Assembly (NCBI RefSeq): GCF_900107635.1
Contig: NZ_FNRD01000002.1
Coordinates: 62,001 to 126,000 of the forward strand
DNA length: 64,000 nucleotides
Reading direction: 5' to 3'
From: Flavobacterium gillisiae
GTDB taxonomy: Bacteria > Bacteroidota > Bacteroidia > Flavobacteriales > Flavobacteriaceae
Numbering within the stretch: position 1 is the stretch's first letter; every line of letters starts with the position of its first letter. Of the stretch, positions 1 to 9,102 are shown in pieces. The position numbers and the translations under genes are program-made. Under the pieces are notes generated by a model, which made no database searches, was not told where the DNA came from, and saw nothing but the letters and a program-made list of their open reading frames with translations.

Positions 1-12
1 AACGACACAAAA

Positions 13-2457
13 TTATCGATAAAAAACTCTTTTTACACGTTGCGAAATACTCGTTAGCACTTCATAAGGTATTGTATTAAGCTTTTTTGCAATATGAGTA
101 ACGGTTGGGCTTTCGCCAAAAATTATAACCGAATCTCCTTCCGTGCAATTAATTTCCGTAACATCGACCATCAACATATCCATACAGATACTCCCTAAAA
201 TCTTTGCTTTTCTATCTTTTATGGTTACAAATCCCACGCCATTCCCCCAGCCTCTAGAAATCCCGTCTGCATAGCCAATGGGAATTGTTGCAACCTTTGT
301 AGGCTTCTCTGCCATAAACTTTCGGCCATAGCCAACGCTCTCACCAGCAGAAATAGCTCTAATTTGGGAAATAACAGATTTCAAAGTACCCACATTTTCC
401 AAATATTTTTGTTCTGCAGAATCATTCGACACTCCATAAAGTCCTATTCCTAAACGAACCATATTAAATTGAGAGTCCGGATAATTACTTATCCCAGAAG
501 TATTCAAAATATGACGAATCGGGTTTACGTCCAATTCCTCCATGATTTTGGAGGACATTCTATCAAATAAATTAATTTGGGAAAGTGTAAAATCACGATG
601 CTTCAAATCATCACTTGTGGCAAGATGTGACAAAATACTTCGTATCTGCACGGTATTATTCCCTTTCAAAGTAGCTATTAACTCTTCTATTGAGTCTTCC
701 TCAAAACCAAGTCGATGCATCCCTGTATCCAGCTTGATATGAATAGGAAAGTGATGCAAGTTCTTTTCTTTTGCAATTTTCAAAAAGGCATAAAGTCCTT
801 TTAGGCAATATATTTCAGGCTCTAATTGATATTGTATAATTGCCGAGAAACTCGTGTTCTCTGGGTTAAGAACCATAATTGGCAATTGAATACCGCCGTT
901 CTTCAGTGAAATACCTTCATCGGCGAAAGCCACTCCCAGGTAATCCACTTTGTGGTGTTCAAGTAATTTAGCAATCTCCAGTCCTCCATTCCCATAACCA
1001 AATGCCTTTACCATAACCATGATTTTTACATTTGGCTTCAGTTTAGATTTAAAGAAATTTAAGTTATAACTGATTGCATTCAAGTTAATTTCAAGAACGG
1101 TCTCATGAGTTTTTTCTTCGAGTAGATACACTATTTCTTCAAACTGAAATGACCTTGCCCCTTTTATCAAAATGGTTTCATTCGCAAAATCAAGACTTTC
1201 AAAATTAGAGATAAATTCAGCCGTATTACTGAACGTAATGCAATTGACGAACTTATCTTTGAATGCCGAGATGGTTTCTCCAATGCCTATAACCCTACTT
1301 ACGTTATTAGAAACAATCAATTGCGAAACCTTAGAATACAGCTCCTCATTCGATAATCCGCTTTGAAAAATATCCGACAGAATAACCGTTTTCTTTTGGA
1401 ACTGCGTTTGACTTTCCAGAAAATCCAATGCAATCTTCAATGACTGAAAATCAGAACTATAACTATCATCGATAAGACTACAATTATTGATTCCGGTCTT
1501 TACTTTTAATCGCATTTCCACAGGAAACAGCAATAGCATCCTAGATTGAATCGTCTCAATATCATAATCGAAATATAACAATGCCATTAAACAAGAAATC
1601 GCATTTTCTATAGAAGCCGTATCTTGAAATGGAATTTTCAACTTATAAGAACTTCCTTTGTATTTGTAATATAATATCGTGTTTTGATCTTCTACCTCTT
1701 TTTTATACACAAAGACATCAGCTTCTCCTCTTCTAAAACTCCAGCTAAATGTTTTTATTTCTGGAAAAATATATTTGTCTACAAGATCCCTTTTTTGATA
1801 GATTATAATTTCAGCATCTTTAAAAAGAACTAATTTTTCTTTAACTTTTTGATCTAAATCAAGAAAACCCTCGTCATGCGAAGAACCTATATTTGTTAGA
1901 ATGCCTATTGTAGGCTTAATTACTTTTTCTAATTTTTCCATTTCATCAATGGTAGAAATTCCTGCTTCAAAAACACCTAGATTGTGCTTTTCATTAATCG
2001 CAAATATTGACAAAGGGACACCCACCTGAGAATTGTAACTCTTTGGACTGCGAATAACATTAAAGTCAGGACTTAGCAGGAAGTTGAGCCATTCCTTTAC
2101 TATCGTTTTACCATTACTTCCGGTTAAACCAATAACGGGAAAATGAAAACGACTGCGATAGTAAGCCGCAAATTGCTGCAATGCGTCCAAAGTATTTTCT
2201 ACAATCAGAAAATTAGCCTTATCTGCACATCCTTCTGGAATATGCAAAACCACAAAGTTCTGCACTCCCGTTGCTATCAAATCTTTAATATAGGTATGTG
2301 CATCATTATTGGGACCAACCAATGCAAAGAATAAAGTATTTGCGCTATTTTGCAACGATCGACTATCTATAGACACCGTGTCAACGACTGCTACTTCAGT
2401 ATTGCCAACGGTTCTTGCCTTAAGAATAGGAACTATGTTTTTAATAAGTATGCTCAT
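13..2457 (-). CDS. Bifunctional MurF ligase / alanine racemase
   Basis: This 814-residue fusion covers two steps of peptidoglycan precursor synthesis in the cytoplasm. The MurF half (about residues 1-450) would add D-Ala-D-Ala to UDP-MurNAc-tripeptide; its ATP loop GLTGSNGKT is at about 110-118. The alanine racemase half (about 454-814) would make D-alanine from L-alanine with PLP; it has the lysine motif VKAFGYG near residue 483, and downstream motifs GIGLYG and SICMDM. A single reading frame joins both halves without a break. The fusion is well known in Bacteroidota, so it is not an assembly artefact. The gene is read leftward and no partner gene is visible to its left, where the window ends. 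Confidence 0.95.
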   Translation of the reverse strand: MSILIKNIVPILKARTVGNTEVAVVDTVSIDSRSLQNSANTLFFALVGPNNDAHTYIKDLIATGVQNFVVLHIPEGCADKANFLIVENTLDALQQFAAYYRSRFHFPVIGLTGSNGKTIVKEWLNFLLSPDFNVIRSPKSYNSQVGVPLSIFAINEKHNLGVFEAGISTIDEMEKLEKVIKPTIGILTNIGSSHDEGFLDLDQKVKEKLVLFKDAEIIIYQKRDLVDKYIFPEIKTFSWSFRRGEADVFVYKKEVEDQNTILYYKYKGSSYKLKIPFQDTASIENAISCLMALLYFDYDIETIQSRMLLLFPVEMRLKVKTGINNCSLIDDSYSSDFQSLKIALDFLESQTQFQKKTVILSDIFQSGLSNEELYSKVSQLIVSNNVSRVIGIGETISAFKDKFVNCITFSNTAEFISNFESLDFANETILIKGARSFQFEEIVYLLEEKTHETVLEINLNAISYNLNFFKSKLKPNVKIMVMVKAFGYGNGGLEIAKLLEHHKVDYLGVAFADEGISLKNGGIQLPIMVLNPENTSFSAIIQYQLEPEIYCLKGLYAFLKIAKEKNLHHFPIHIKLDTGMHRLGFEEDSIEELIATLKGNNTVQIRSILSHLATSDDLKHRDFTLSQINLFDRMSSKIMEELDVNPIRHILNTSGISNYPDSQFNMVRLGIGLYGVSNDSAEQKYLENVGTLKSVISQIRAISAGESVGYGRKFMAEKPTKVATIPIGYADGISRGWGNGVGFVTIKDRKAKILGSICMDMLMVDVTEINCTEGDSVIIFGESPTVTHIAKKLNTIPYEVLTSISQRVKRVFYR

Positions 2458-2682
2458 TTTTATAGATTGCGGTTAACGCAGATTTTATTTATACTTGGGT
2501 AACAAACAATATATTTCTATAGGACCAAACGAGCCCAAAAACATAGTTGTCATTTAGAATGTCCCCAAAAATAACACTTCTTTTCAAAGTTACGGCAACG
2601 CAACATAATTAAAAAGCCAGAAATGATTTTGACTTTTGTATAAATCACAACTGATTTAAAGTGACTTTTTTACTATATTCCT

Positions 2683-2690
2683 TATATTTG
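2683..2690 (+). promoter_or_regulatory. Bacteroidota -7 element for the membrane protein gene
   Basis: TATATTTG matches the TAnnTTTG -7 consensus and lies 25 nt before the TTG start at 2715. I see no convincing -33 element. It supports the TTG start, because the next in-frame ATG is far downstream. Confidence 0.45.
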
Positions 2691-2714
2691 TTTTGATAAT
2701 TAATTGCAGTACTC

Positions 2715-3320
2715 TTGAAAAAAATCCTTCCGTTATTTTCTTATATTTTCCATCCGGTGTTTATTCCGGTATACGCTACGCTATTTTACCTTTTTTCAAA
2801 TAATTCCTTTTTTATAAACCAAGAAAAATATTTTGTACTACTTCAGGTACTAATTATCACGGTTGTGGTTCCACTATTGTTTTTCCTTCTTTTGAGAGCA
2901 ACCGGTAAAATTAGTTCTATGATGGTTCCGTTATTATCAGAACGGAAAATACCACTTGTGATTCAATCTTTTTTGCTTATCCTTTTGGTTCGAAAAAGCA
3001 TTACCATTGACCGTTATCCAGAATTGCACTTTTTCCTTTTAGGAGCTCTATTGAGCACCTTAATTGCGATGATGTTATTGTTTGTTAGAACAAAAGCGAG
3101 TCTTCATATGATGGGCATAAGCGCTTTGACTGTTTTTGTTTTTGGGCTAAGCCTACATTTTCAAACACAAAATATTTTTGCTATCACCTTCCTCACTCTT
3201 ATGAACGGATTTGTGGCTTCATCTCGTTTAGTAATGAAAGCCCATACTTTTAAGGAACTAATTATCGGCCTTTTTTTAGGAACTATTCCGCAAATACTGT
3301 TGTTGTACTTGTGGCTATAA
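2715..3320 (+). CDS. Integral membrane protein, function unknown
   Basis: I do not recognise a specific family with confidence. The 201 residues are mostly hydrophobic, with about five or six membrane segments (roughly 5-27, 42-60, 77-92, 103-123, 130-147, 153-170, 180-200) separated by short charged loops. A divergent relation to the PAP2 phosphatase fold is possible, but its catalytic histidine and arginine motifs are not visible. Translation starts at TTG: MKKILPLF follows directly and a -7 promoter element lies just upstream. Its stop codon overlaps the stop of the convergent gene by 6 bp, so the two transcripts must overlap at their ends. Confidence 0.7.
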   Translation: MKKILPLFSYIFHPVFIPVYATLFYLFSNNSFFINQEKYFVLLQVLIITVVVPLLFFLLLRATGKISSMMVPLLSERKIPLVIQSFLLILLVRKSITIDRYPELHFFLLGALLSTLIAMMLLFVRTKASLHMMGISALTVFVFGLSLHFQTQNIFAITFLTLMNGFVASSRLVMKAHTFKELIIGLFLGTIPQILLLYLWL

Positions 3321-4046
3321 GATATAAAAAATAACCCCAATATTAAGCGACCTCATATTTATCTTTTCTCCATCTATTTCTGCAGTCTTAAAAATAGAAT
3401 TTAATCCATAATAGCCATATACATTAATTGTATTATAACCGGCTGAAAGATACAGACCGTATAACAATTTATTAAGGTCCTTGTTGTTCGTGATTACCAC
3501 TTTACTTAGGTCATCAGTGAATATAGATTTATTGTAAAGTACATAGCTTAATTTCACCCCGCCATAAATTCTCCAAAATTTATAACTCTCATATGTAGAT
3601 GTTCTCCACCTAAATTCGATGGGTAGATCAACTAATAATTGCGTGAATTTATTTTTATTATAATTTGTATCTCCATCAATAACAGTATAAACAGGCATTT
3701 GGCCAGTTCCCGTTATAGCAAGGTTTTGAATGTAATTGTTGTATGTGAAACCCAACCCCACCGCTATTGCATTTGTACGGTCTTTATTTATTGGCATATC
3801 TCTAAGAAAACCGGCCGATAAACCTGTTGAGAACTTACTTTGCGACACCCCTGCTGGTTTCTGTTGTAATGTATTGTACGTAAACCCAAAATAAAATTGA
3901 TCTTCTCTATATAAGGAATCCACCTTTATTTCCGCACTATCCTTACTCAGCTCTATTTCTTGAGAAAAAATAGCAGAAACCGACAGTACAAGAAAGAGAC
4001 TAAAAATGATTCGCATAGTATTATTTTGGTTGAATGATTGTTTCAT
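3315..4046 (-). CDS. PorT-like outer-membrane beta-barrel protein
   Basis: The protein has a signal peptide (MRIIFSLFLVLSVSAIFSQ), followed by alternating aromatic and polar strands ending in a C-terminal hydrophobic strand (GVIFYIL). That pattern is typical of small eight-stranded outer-membrane barrels of the PorT/OMP_b-brl_2 type. The open frame allows 243 residues, but the methionine at residue 11 gives a cleaner signal peptide, so translation probably starts at 4016. PorT itself belongs to the type IX secretion machinery, but many paralogues exist and this one is not next to other machinery genes. I therefore infer only an outer-membrane location. Confidence 0.65.
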   Translation of the reverse strand: MKQSFNQNNTMRIIFSLFLVLSVSAIFSQEIELSKDSAEIKVDSLYREDQFYFGFTYNTLQQKPAGVSQSKFSTGLSAGFLRDMPINKDRTNAIAVGLGFTYNNYIQNLAITGTGQMPVYTVIDGDTNYNKNKFTQLLVDLPIEFRWRTSTYESYKFWRIYGGVKLSYVLYNKSIFTDDLSKVVITNNKDLNKLLYGLYLSAGYNTINVYGYYGLNSIFKTAEIDGEKINMRSLNIGVIFYIL

Positions 4047-4352
4047 GGCAGTCTTAACTAGAATTTTCGAATGGGTCCTTTTCTATTATTATACAAATAT
4101 AGGATTTTGAAGGGTTCTTGATGCGTATTGTTTTCAAAAAACAACTTGAGGTATGTCTTCCAAATAATAAAGATAACCATCGTGAAAAGCTCCACTAAAA
4201 AAAGCAGCAGGGCTGTGTCTTTTTGTAAAAAGAAAAGGATTTCCTCTGGCGTTCCCTAAATAGAGATTCTTATAAATACATGCTTGCATTTTAAGTCTAA
4301 GAGTTTTTTTCCCTGATCCAAACAAAAAGGTTTGTCATGCTATTAAACAAAA
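4047..4352. other. Gene-poor spacer
   Basis: There is no supported gene here. A 63-codon open frame on the minus strand (4134-4325) lacks a signal, a domain or codon usage that would make it believable. Confidence 0.5.
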
Positions 4353-4376
4353 AATGCTTCCGTTTCAGGAAGCATT
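4353..4376 (-). terminator. Terminator after tRNA-Ser
   Basis: A 9-bp stem (AATGCTTCC / GGAAGCATT, loop 4362-4367) lies just past the 3' end of the tRNA. It is followed on the minus strand by a run of T residues, as expected of an intrinsic terminator. Confidence 0.75.
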
Positions 4377-4386
4377 CATTTTTTTG

Positions 4387-4473
4387 CAGAGAGGATGGGA
4401 TTCGAACCCACGATGCAGTTACCCACATACTAGCTTTCCAGGCTAGCTCCTTCAACCACTCGGACACCTCTCT
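4387..4473 (-). tRNA. tRNA-Ser (anticodon GGA)
   Basis: The 87-nt sequence folds as a class II tRNA. The 7-bp acceptor stem is AGAGAGG/CCTCTCT with discriminator G; the T arm contains GGTTCGAATCC, the variable arm is long, and the anticodon GGA (plus-strand TCC at 4437-4439) reads UCC/UCU serine codons. CCA is not encoded, as usual in this phylum. It is a lone tRNA followed by its own terminator. Confidence 0.96.
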
Positions 4474-4534
4474 ATTTATTTAAGGTCTGCAAAGAACACT
4501 AAAAAAAGTGACTTACAAAAGTAAAATCAGAATA

Positions 4535-5563
4535 TTATAGGACTTCCCCTCTCAAAGAGGACTCAAAAATAGTTTTAAAGTCATCTTGCGCATCATTTCG
4601 GCTTAATAAATACATCAGTTTCGTAATAGCAGCCTCTGTTGTGATGTCTTTTCCAGAAATCACCCCTATTGCTTTCATGCCTGTACCCGTTTCATATTTA
4701 CCCATATTTACACTACCTCCAGAACATTGAGTTACATTAATAATATGCAGTCCATTATTTATCGCTTTAGCTAATAAAGCAATAAACCACTCTTCGCTAG
4801 GCGCATTCCCTGAACCATAAGTTTCCAGTACAATTCCTTTTAAACCGGGTATATTAAAAATAGCTGCTAAAACAGTTTCACTCATTCCCGGAAACATTTT
4901 GACTATGACAACATTATTGTCTAGTTTTTTATGTACCAACAATTTCTTACCATCGTTTTTAGCTAAAAACAGTTCCGGTCTCAAATTTAAATGCACCCCA
5001 GATTCTACTAAAGCAGGATAATTGGGTGACGTAAATGCGTTGAAATGCTCAGCACTTATCTTAGTTGTTCTGTTTCCTCTGTATAATTTGTATTCAAAGT
5101 ATAGACACACTTCGGTAACGACAGGTATTCCGTTTTCTTGCAATGAAGCAATTTGAATAGCCGTAATTAGATTTTCTTTAGCATCCGTACGCAAATCCCC
5201 TATCGGTAATTGAGAACCGGTAAAAATCACTGGTTTGGCTAGATTTTCAAGCATAAAGCTCAATGCTGAAGCAGAATAAGACATTGTATCAGATCCATGA
5301 AGAACAACGAAACCATCAAAATCTAAATAATTTGTCTCTATTATAGTTGCAATTCTTGCCCATTCTTCTGGATTCATGTTTGAGGAATCAATTGGCTCTT
5401 CAAATGAAATAGTTTCAATTTCACAATCCAATTGTTTCAACTCAGGAATTCTTTGTAATAACTTACTGAAATTAAACGCTTTTAGGGCACCAGTATTGAA
5501 ATCCTTACGCATCCCGATAGTTCCTCCAGTATATAATAAAAGAATTTTAGCCTTTGAGTTCAT
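4535..5563 (-). CDS. ansA: Type I L-asparaginase
   Basis: The protein hydrolyses L-asparagine to aspartate and ammonia, probably in the cytoplasm because there is no signal peptide. The first catalytic threonine motif TGGTIG is at residues 12-17 and the second, HGSDTM, at 89-94. The 342-residue length fits the cytosolic type I family. Its first 17 bp overlap the end of the upstream acyltransferase gene, so the two are co-transcribed and possibly translationally coupled. A functional link between them is not obvious. Confidence 0.92.
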   Translation of the reverse strand: MNSKAKILLLYTGGTIGMRKDFNTGALKAFNFSKLLQRIPELKQLDCEIETISFEEPIDSSNMNPEEWARIATIIETNYLDFDGFVVLHGSDTMSYSASALSFMLENLAKPVIFTGSQLPIGDLRTDAKENLITAIQIASLQENGIPVVTEVCLYFEYKLYRGNRTTKISAEHFNAFTSPNYPALVESGVHLNLRPELFLAKNDGKKLLVHKKLDNNVVIVKMFPGMSETVLAAIFNIPGLKGIVLETYGSGNAPSEEWFIALLAKAINNGLHIINVTQCSGGSVNMGKYETGTGMKAIGVISGKDITTEAAITKLMYLLSRNDAQDDFKTIFESSLRGEVL

Positions 5564-6689
5564 CCTTGTATTTTAATTTATTAGCAACCGGATTAGCATA
5601 CATATCCAGTAATCCTTGCAATGCAACTGGGTTTTCAGCATCTATTCGCATCTCTAATCTACGTTCAAACAGTGATTTTTCATCAGCTGTATACATGTTA
5701 GAATAGCCGCTAGTTTTATTTAAAATATCATAGGCTATATAATTAGTAGGCCATAATTTATAATTCTCTATTATAGAATCATCAATTAACTGAGCAAGCG
5801 CTTGAATTTGCTTGTTTGAGTTAGTAAATTCATCCTTAATCGCATCAATTTCAGTGTCCAGAACATCACCTATATGAATGTGAATTCCCTTCTTTTGTCC
5901 CATCACTCCGCTTAATAGCGTCATGAAATCTTCATTCTTTTCCTTGATGTACACTTCGTTATTGGCCTCAGCCAATAATTGTGGAATTTTAAGTACATCA
6001 GTTGGGTCATATTCATACGAAATTGACACTGGAACAACTTTTATTTTCTTAAAATAGTCCATCAGGTTATCTTCATCAGATCCCATTCCAACCATTTTTA
6101 ATACTCCTGGATTAGTTGCATCATTACCGTCTTTAGTCCTTCCTTCACGTTGTGCAATCCAGACAGATCTACTTTCATGCTGCAATAAATGACTAATATA
6201 TTCAGATAATGTTTTTGAGCTTCCTAACATCTCACGTGGAGTCAAACCTCTTTGAACCAAAAAATTACGGTTCAACTTTGCCAAGATGTTAAGAAAATCT
6301 TTCTTAACCAAGTTATCACCAATCGCTGATGCAGTCATTACTAAGCCATGTTCGAACAAAGCCACATTTAGCAATGTTGTGTCTAGTAATATATCTCTAT
6401 GGTTTGATATAAATAAATAGGACTCTCCTTTTTCTAACTTTTCAAAACCAGAAGTCGTCAAACCATCAGAACTTTTTTCAAGCACTTTTAAAAGTGTATG
6501 ATAGATAAAGTTACATTGAAAGTCACGTATAGAGTGTGTTTTTTTTAATTGGTCCTTCCAGTCTTCGTCAGGTGTTTCAGGAAATGTAAAATTCATCAAT
6601 GACTTCATCATCGGGTGATGAACCACATTTAGTATAGCCTCGTTAATTTCGGAATCATAAAATGGCCGAATAGCGTCAAATTTTTGCAT
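5547..6689 (-). CDS. 1-acyl-glycerol-3-phosphate acyltransferase family protein
   Basis: This PlsC-like acyltransferase probably transfers an acyl chain to lysophosphatidate or a related lipid at the inner membrane. The HX4D active-site motif NHRDILLD is at about 96-103, followed by QREGRTKDG, which corresponds to the substrate-binding block. The 380-residue length matches the larger Bacteroidota version. An upstream methionine extends the frame to 6719, but MQKFDAIRPFY at 6689 is the likelier start. It is the first gene of a two-gene operon with asparaginase. Confidence 0.85.
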   Translation of the reverse strand: MQKFDAIRPFYDSEINEAILNVVHHPMMKSLMNFTFPETPDEDWKDQLKKTHSIRDFQCNFIYHTLLKVLEKSSDGLTTSGFEKLEKGESYLFISNHRDILLDTTLLNVALFEHGLVMTASAIGDNLVKKDFLNILAKLNRNFLVQRGLTPREMLGSSKTLSEYISHLLQHESRSVWIAQREGRTKDGNDATNPGVLKMVGMGSDEDNLMDYFKKIKVVPVSISYEYDPTDVLKIPQLLAEANNEVYIKEKNEDFMTLLSGVMGQKKGIHIHIGDVLDTEIDAIKDEFTNSNKQIQALAQLIDDSIIENYKLWPTNYIAYDILNKTSGYSNMYTADEKSLFERRLEMRIDAENPVALQGLLDMYANPVANKLKYKDELKG

Positions 6690-6749
6690 TTTGGTTATTT
6701 TAGGTGCGCAAATGAACAAAAAAAATATTAATTTTTAATGAATTCTATT

Positions 6750-7517
6750 TTAAATCCCAAAAATCATTCGAGAATTTTCGGTCGTAATATTCGCAATATC
6801 TTTTGCTGAAAGATTATAGATGGCAGCCAGTTTATCAATTACATTTAATAAATAACTACTTTCATTTCTTTTCCCTCGAAAAGGAATCGGAGCAAGATAA
6901 GGAGAGTCTGTTTCTAAAACAATATGTTTTAAATCAATTTGATTCAAAAACTGATCTATCTTTCCGTTTTTAAAGGTAATGACTCCACCAATTCCCAATT
7001 TCATATTATAAGAAATCGCTTGTAACGCCTGCTCATAAGTTCCCGTAAAACAGTGAAATATCCCAAATAAATCAGCTGATTTCTCATCCTCTAATATTTC
7101 AAATATTTCATCAAAAGCCTCTCTACAATGAATTACAATGGGCAATTTATATTGTTTTGCCAATTGAATTTGTTTTCTAAAAGCAATTTGTTGTTCGGGC
7201 AAATGCGTTTTATCCCAGTATAAATCAATTCCAATTTCCCCAACGGCATAGAATTTCCTTTTCGCCAATTCTTCTTCCACATGCTGCAATTCTTCTAAAT
7301 AGTTTTCCTTTACATAAGTAGGATGTAGTCCCATCATTAGAAAAACATGTTCCGGATAGTTCTTTTCTAAATCATACATTGCCGCAGTGCACGAAGAGTC
7401 AATTGCTGGAATAAAGAATCGAGAAACTCCGTTCTCTATTGCTCTTTGAATCATCTCGTCTCGGTCTTGATCGAATTCCTCACTATAAAGATGGGTATGC
7501 GTGTCAGTAATTATCAT
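6750..7517 (-). CDS. TatD family metal-dependent hydrolase
   Basis: This 255-residue TIM-barrel enzyme carries the metal-ligand set of the TatD DNase family: DTHTH at 5-9, glutamate in GEIGID near 94, HCRE at 130-133, HCF at 155-157 and ETDSPYLAP near 202-210. Members are 3'-5' DNases or related hydrolases acting in the cytoplasm; the precise substrate cannot be read from sequence. It is probably transcribed from its own promoter, divergent from the protease gene. Confidence 0.92.
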   Translation of the reverse strand: MIITDTHTHLYSEEFDQDRDEMIQRAIENGVSRFFIPAIDSSCTAAMYDLEKNYPEHVFLMMGLHPTYVKENYLEELQHVEEELAKRKFYAVGEIGIDLYWDKTHLPEQQIAFRKQIQLAKQYKLPIVIHCREAFDEIFEILEDEKSADLFGIFHCFTGTYEQALQAISYNMKLGIGGVITFKNGKIDQFLNQIDLKHIVLETDSPYLAPIPFRGKRNESSYLLNVIDKLAAIYNLSAKDIANITTENSRMIFGI

Positions 7518-7537
7518 TTTATCTATTTTGAAAGCGG

Positions 7538-7545
7538 CAAAGTTA
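7538..7545 (-). promoter_or_regulatory. -7 promoter element for tatD
   Basis: On the minus strand this reads TAACTTTG, matching TAnnTTTG, 21 nt before the tatD start. It lies back to back with the promoter of the protease gene. Confidence 0.5.
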
Positions 7546-7588
7546 CTATTTTGAATTGTTAGTTTTTAGATTCTTGGGTTTTTTAGAT

Positions 7589-7596
7589 TACTTTTG
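7589..7596 (+). promoter_or_regulatory. -7 promoter element for the protease gene
   Basis: TACTTTTG matches TAnnTTTG and lies 18 nt before the ATG at 7614. A convincing -33 element is not seen. Confidence 0.5.
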
Positions 7597-7613
7597 AGTA
7601 TCATACCTACTTC

Positions 7614-8054
7614 ATGAAAAACCTACAAGACATTCTTAAAAAAGAAAAATACAAAAAAATTAAATTTAAAATTACCAAAACGCAGCATCTTTTGATAAAA
7701 GCAAAAATCAATGGAGTATCAGGCAATTTCATCCTTGATACCGGCGCCTCAAACAGCTGCGTGGGATTTGAAAGCGTTGAATTCTTTCAACTTAATGCAG
7801 AAGCCTCCAAAACAAAAGCTTCGGGAGCAGGAGCTACCGGAATGCTTACGCAAACGGCATCTAATAATAAATTACAACTTGGATTTTGGAAACATTTAGA
7901 ATTTGATGTCGTCATTTTTGATTTATCTCATGTAAATGAGGCTTTAATTCAACACAAGTCTAAACCAGTTCACGGAATCATTGGTGCCGATGTATTGATG
8001 AAAGGGAAGGCGATTGTAGATTATTATAATCATTATTTATACCTTCAAAAATAG
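7614..8054 (+). CDS. Retropepsin-like aspartyl protease family protein
   Basis: A 146-residue single-domain protein with the catalytic motif LDTGAS at 41-46 and the second-half motif HGIIGADVL typical of clan AA proteases such as retropepsins. Such single-lobed enzymes work as homodimers. No signal peptide is seen, so it is likely cytoplasmic; its target is unknown. The 3' third has a very similar truncated copy at 12841-12981, beyond the T9SS cassette. A strong bidirectional terminator lies between it and the next gene. Confidence 0.82.
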   Translation: MKNLQDILKKEKYKKIKFKITKTQHLLIKAKINGVSGNFILDTGASNSCVGFESVEFFQLNAEASKTKASGAGATGMLTQTASNNKLQLGFWKHLEFDVVIFDLSHVNEALIQHKSKPVHGIIGADVLMKGKAIVDYYNHYLYLQK

Positions 8055-8120
8055 AATTTTCGTTTTTTTTAAATTCTAGTGAATGAATTGAACATTCCAC
8101 TTCATTATTAAAAATGGAAA

Positions 8121-8160
8121 TTAAAAAGCCGTTTGAAAATAATTTCAAACGGCTTTTTAA
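8121..8160. terminator. Bidirectional terminator
   Basis: An 18-bp perfect stem (8121-8138 with 8143-8160, loop ATAA) with A and T runs on its flanks. It can end both the protease transcript and the convergent PorP/SprF transcript. Confidence 0.88.
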
Positions 8161-8196
8161 ACAAAACTCAATCAATTATTCACTACAAAAAACAAA

Positions 8197-9084
8197 TTAG
8201 AATTTAAATTGTAACATAATTTCATTCGTGTTTTTAGCACTTGCCAATTCAGCTCTTGAACTCACTTCATAAGCAAAACCTATTACTAGTTTTTTACTTA
8301 AAATAACACTTGCCATTGCTGCAACCGCTTTATCAGTTCTATACATTCCTCCAATTTCAAAATTATTATTGATCATCAACATAGCATTAAAATCCACAGA
8401 AACTGGTGCGGCAGTCGTATATCTTGCCATAAAAGAGGGTTTTAAAACTAATGTCTCCATTGGATTTAAACTAAAATCATAGCCTCCACTTGCATAAACC
8501 ACTGGTCTATTTGTACTAACCATTGCGTAGCCGTCATCGTTTTTAACATCTTTAAATGACACTAATTTTGGTACAGAAAGCGACAAAAAGTATTTGTCAT
8601 TTTTTAAAAAAGCACCTACTCCCACATTGGGACTAAAGCTACTTATTGAAGCAAAAGCTGGATCTACATCTACATTATAGAATTCTAAACCCGAAGTATT
8701 AATATTAAAGGAATTACCCCCAGCTTTAATACCAAAATACAAATCAGTCGCTTCACTTAGTTGTACTAAATAAGACAAGTCGATCCCAACAGATGTTTGT
8801 TTTTCAATGAAAGTTTGATCATTTAAAACAGAGATACCAAAACCTAAATTTTTCCCAAGAGAAGTTCCAAAAGAAACTGCTTGCGTTTGTGGAGAATCTT
8901 TAACGCCTGTCCATTGCGAACGTATCGAACCCGAAATTTGAGTTTGATTATCAACCCCGGCATATGCGGGATTGATAACATTCATTTGATTTTTATAGAA
9001 GGCAAAATTGTTGGCTTGCTGTGCTATAATAGAACTACTAAACAGAAGTGCTCCTGCAGTTAGTAGATAAAGTATATTTTTCAT
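8197..9084 (-). CDS. PorP/SprF family type IX secretion outer-membrane protein
   Basis: The 295-residue protein begins with a signal peptide (MKNILYLLTAGALLFSSS) and then the hallmark region QMNVINPAYAG of the PorP/SprF family, followed by beta strands of an outer-membrane barrel. In Flavobacteria these proteins sit next to a large substrate with a type B C-terminal domain and help export or anchor it; F. johnsoniae SprF serves SprB in this way. The gene lies 18 bp downstream of such a substrate gene, in the same operon, so it probably serves that protein. Confidence 0.92.
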   Translation of the reverse strand: MKNILYLLTAGALLFSSSIIAQQANNFAFYKNQMNVINPAYAGVDNQTQISGSIRSQWTGVKDSPQTQAVSFGTSLGKNLGFGISVLNDQTFIEKQTSVGIDLSYLVQLSEATDLYFGIKAGGNSFNINTSGLEFYNVDVDPAFASISSFSPNVGVGAFLKNDKYFLSLSVPKLVSFKDVKNDDGYAMVSTNRPVVYASGGYDFSLNPMETLVLKPSFMARYTTAAPVSVDFNAMLMINNNFEIGGMYRTDKAVAAMASVILSKKLVIGFAYEVSSRAELASAKNTNEIMLQFKF

Positions 9085-9102
9085 GATCTGATTTTTTAAA
9101 AA

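Noticed and set aside
3315..3320. Convergent genes sharing bases at their stop codons.
   Set aside because: Unusual but common in compact genomes; both proteins look complete.
4134..4325. A 63-codon minus-strand frame next to tRNA-Ser.
   Set aside because: No domain, signal or conserved context; the composition looks random.
5547..5563. A 17-bp overlap between the acyltransferase and asparaginase genes.
   Set aside because: Short overlaps are common in operons, and both proteins are complete.
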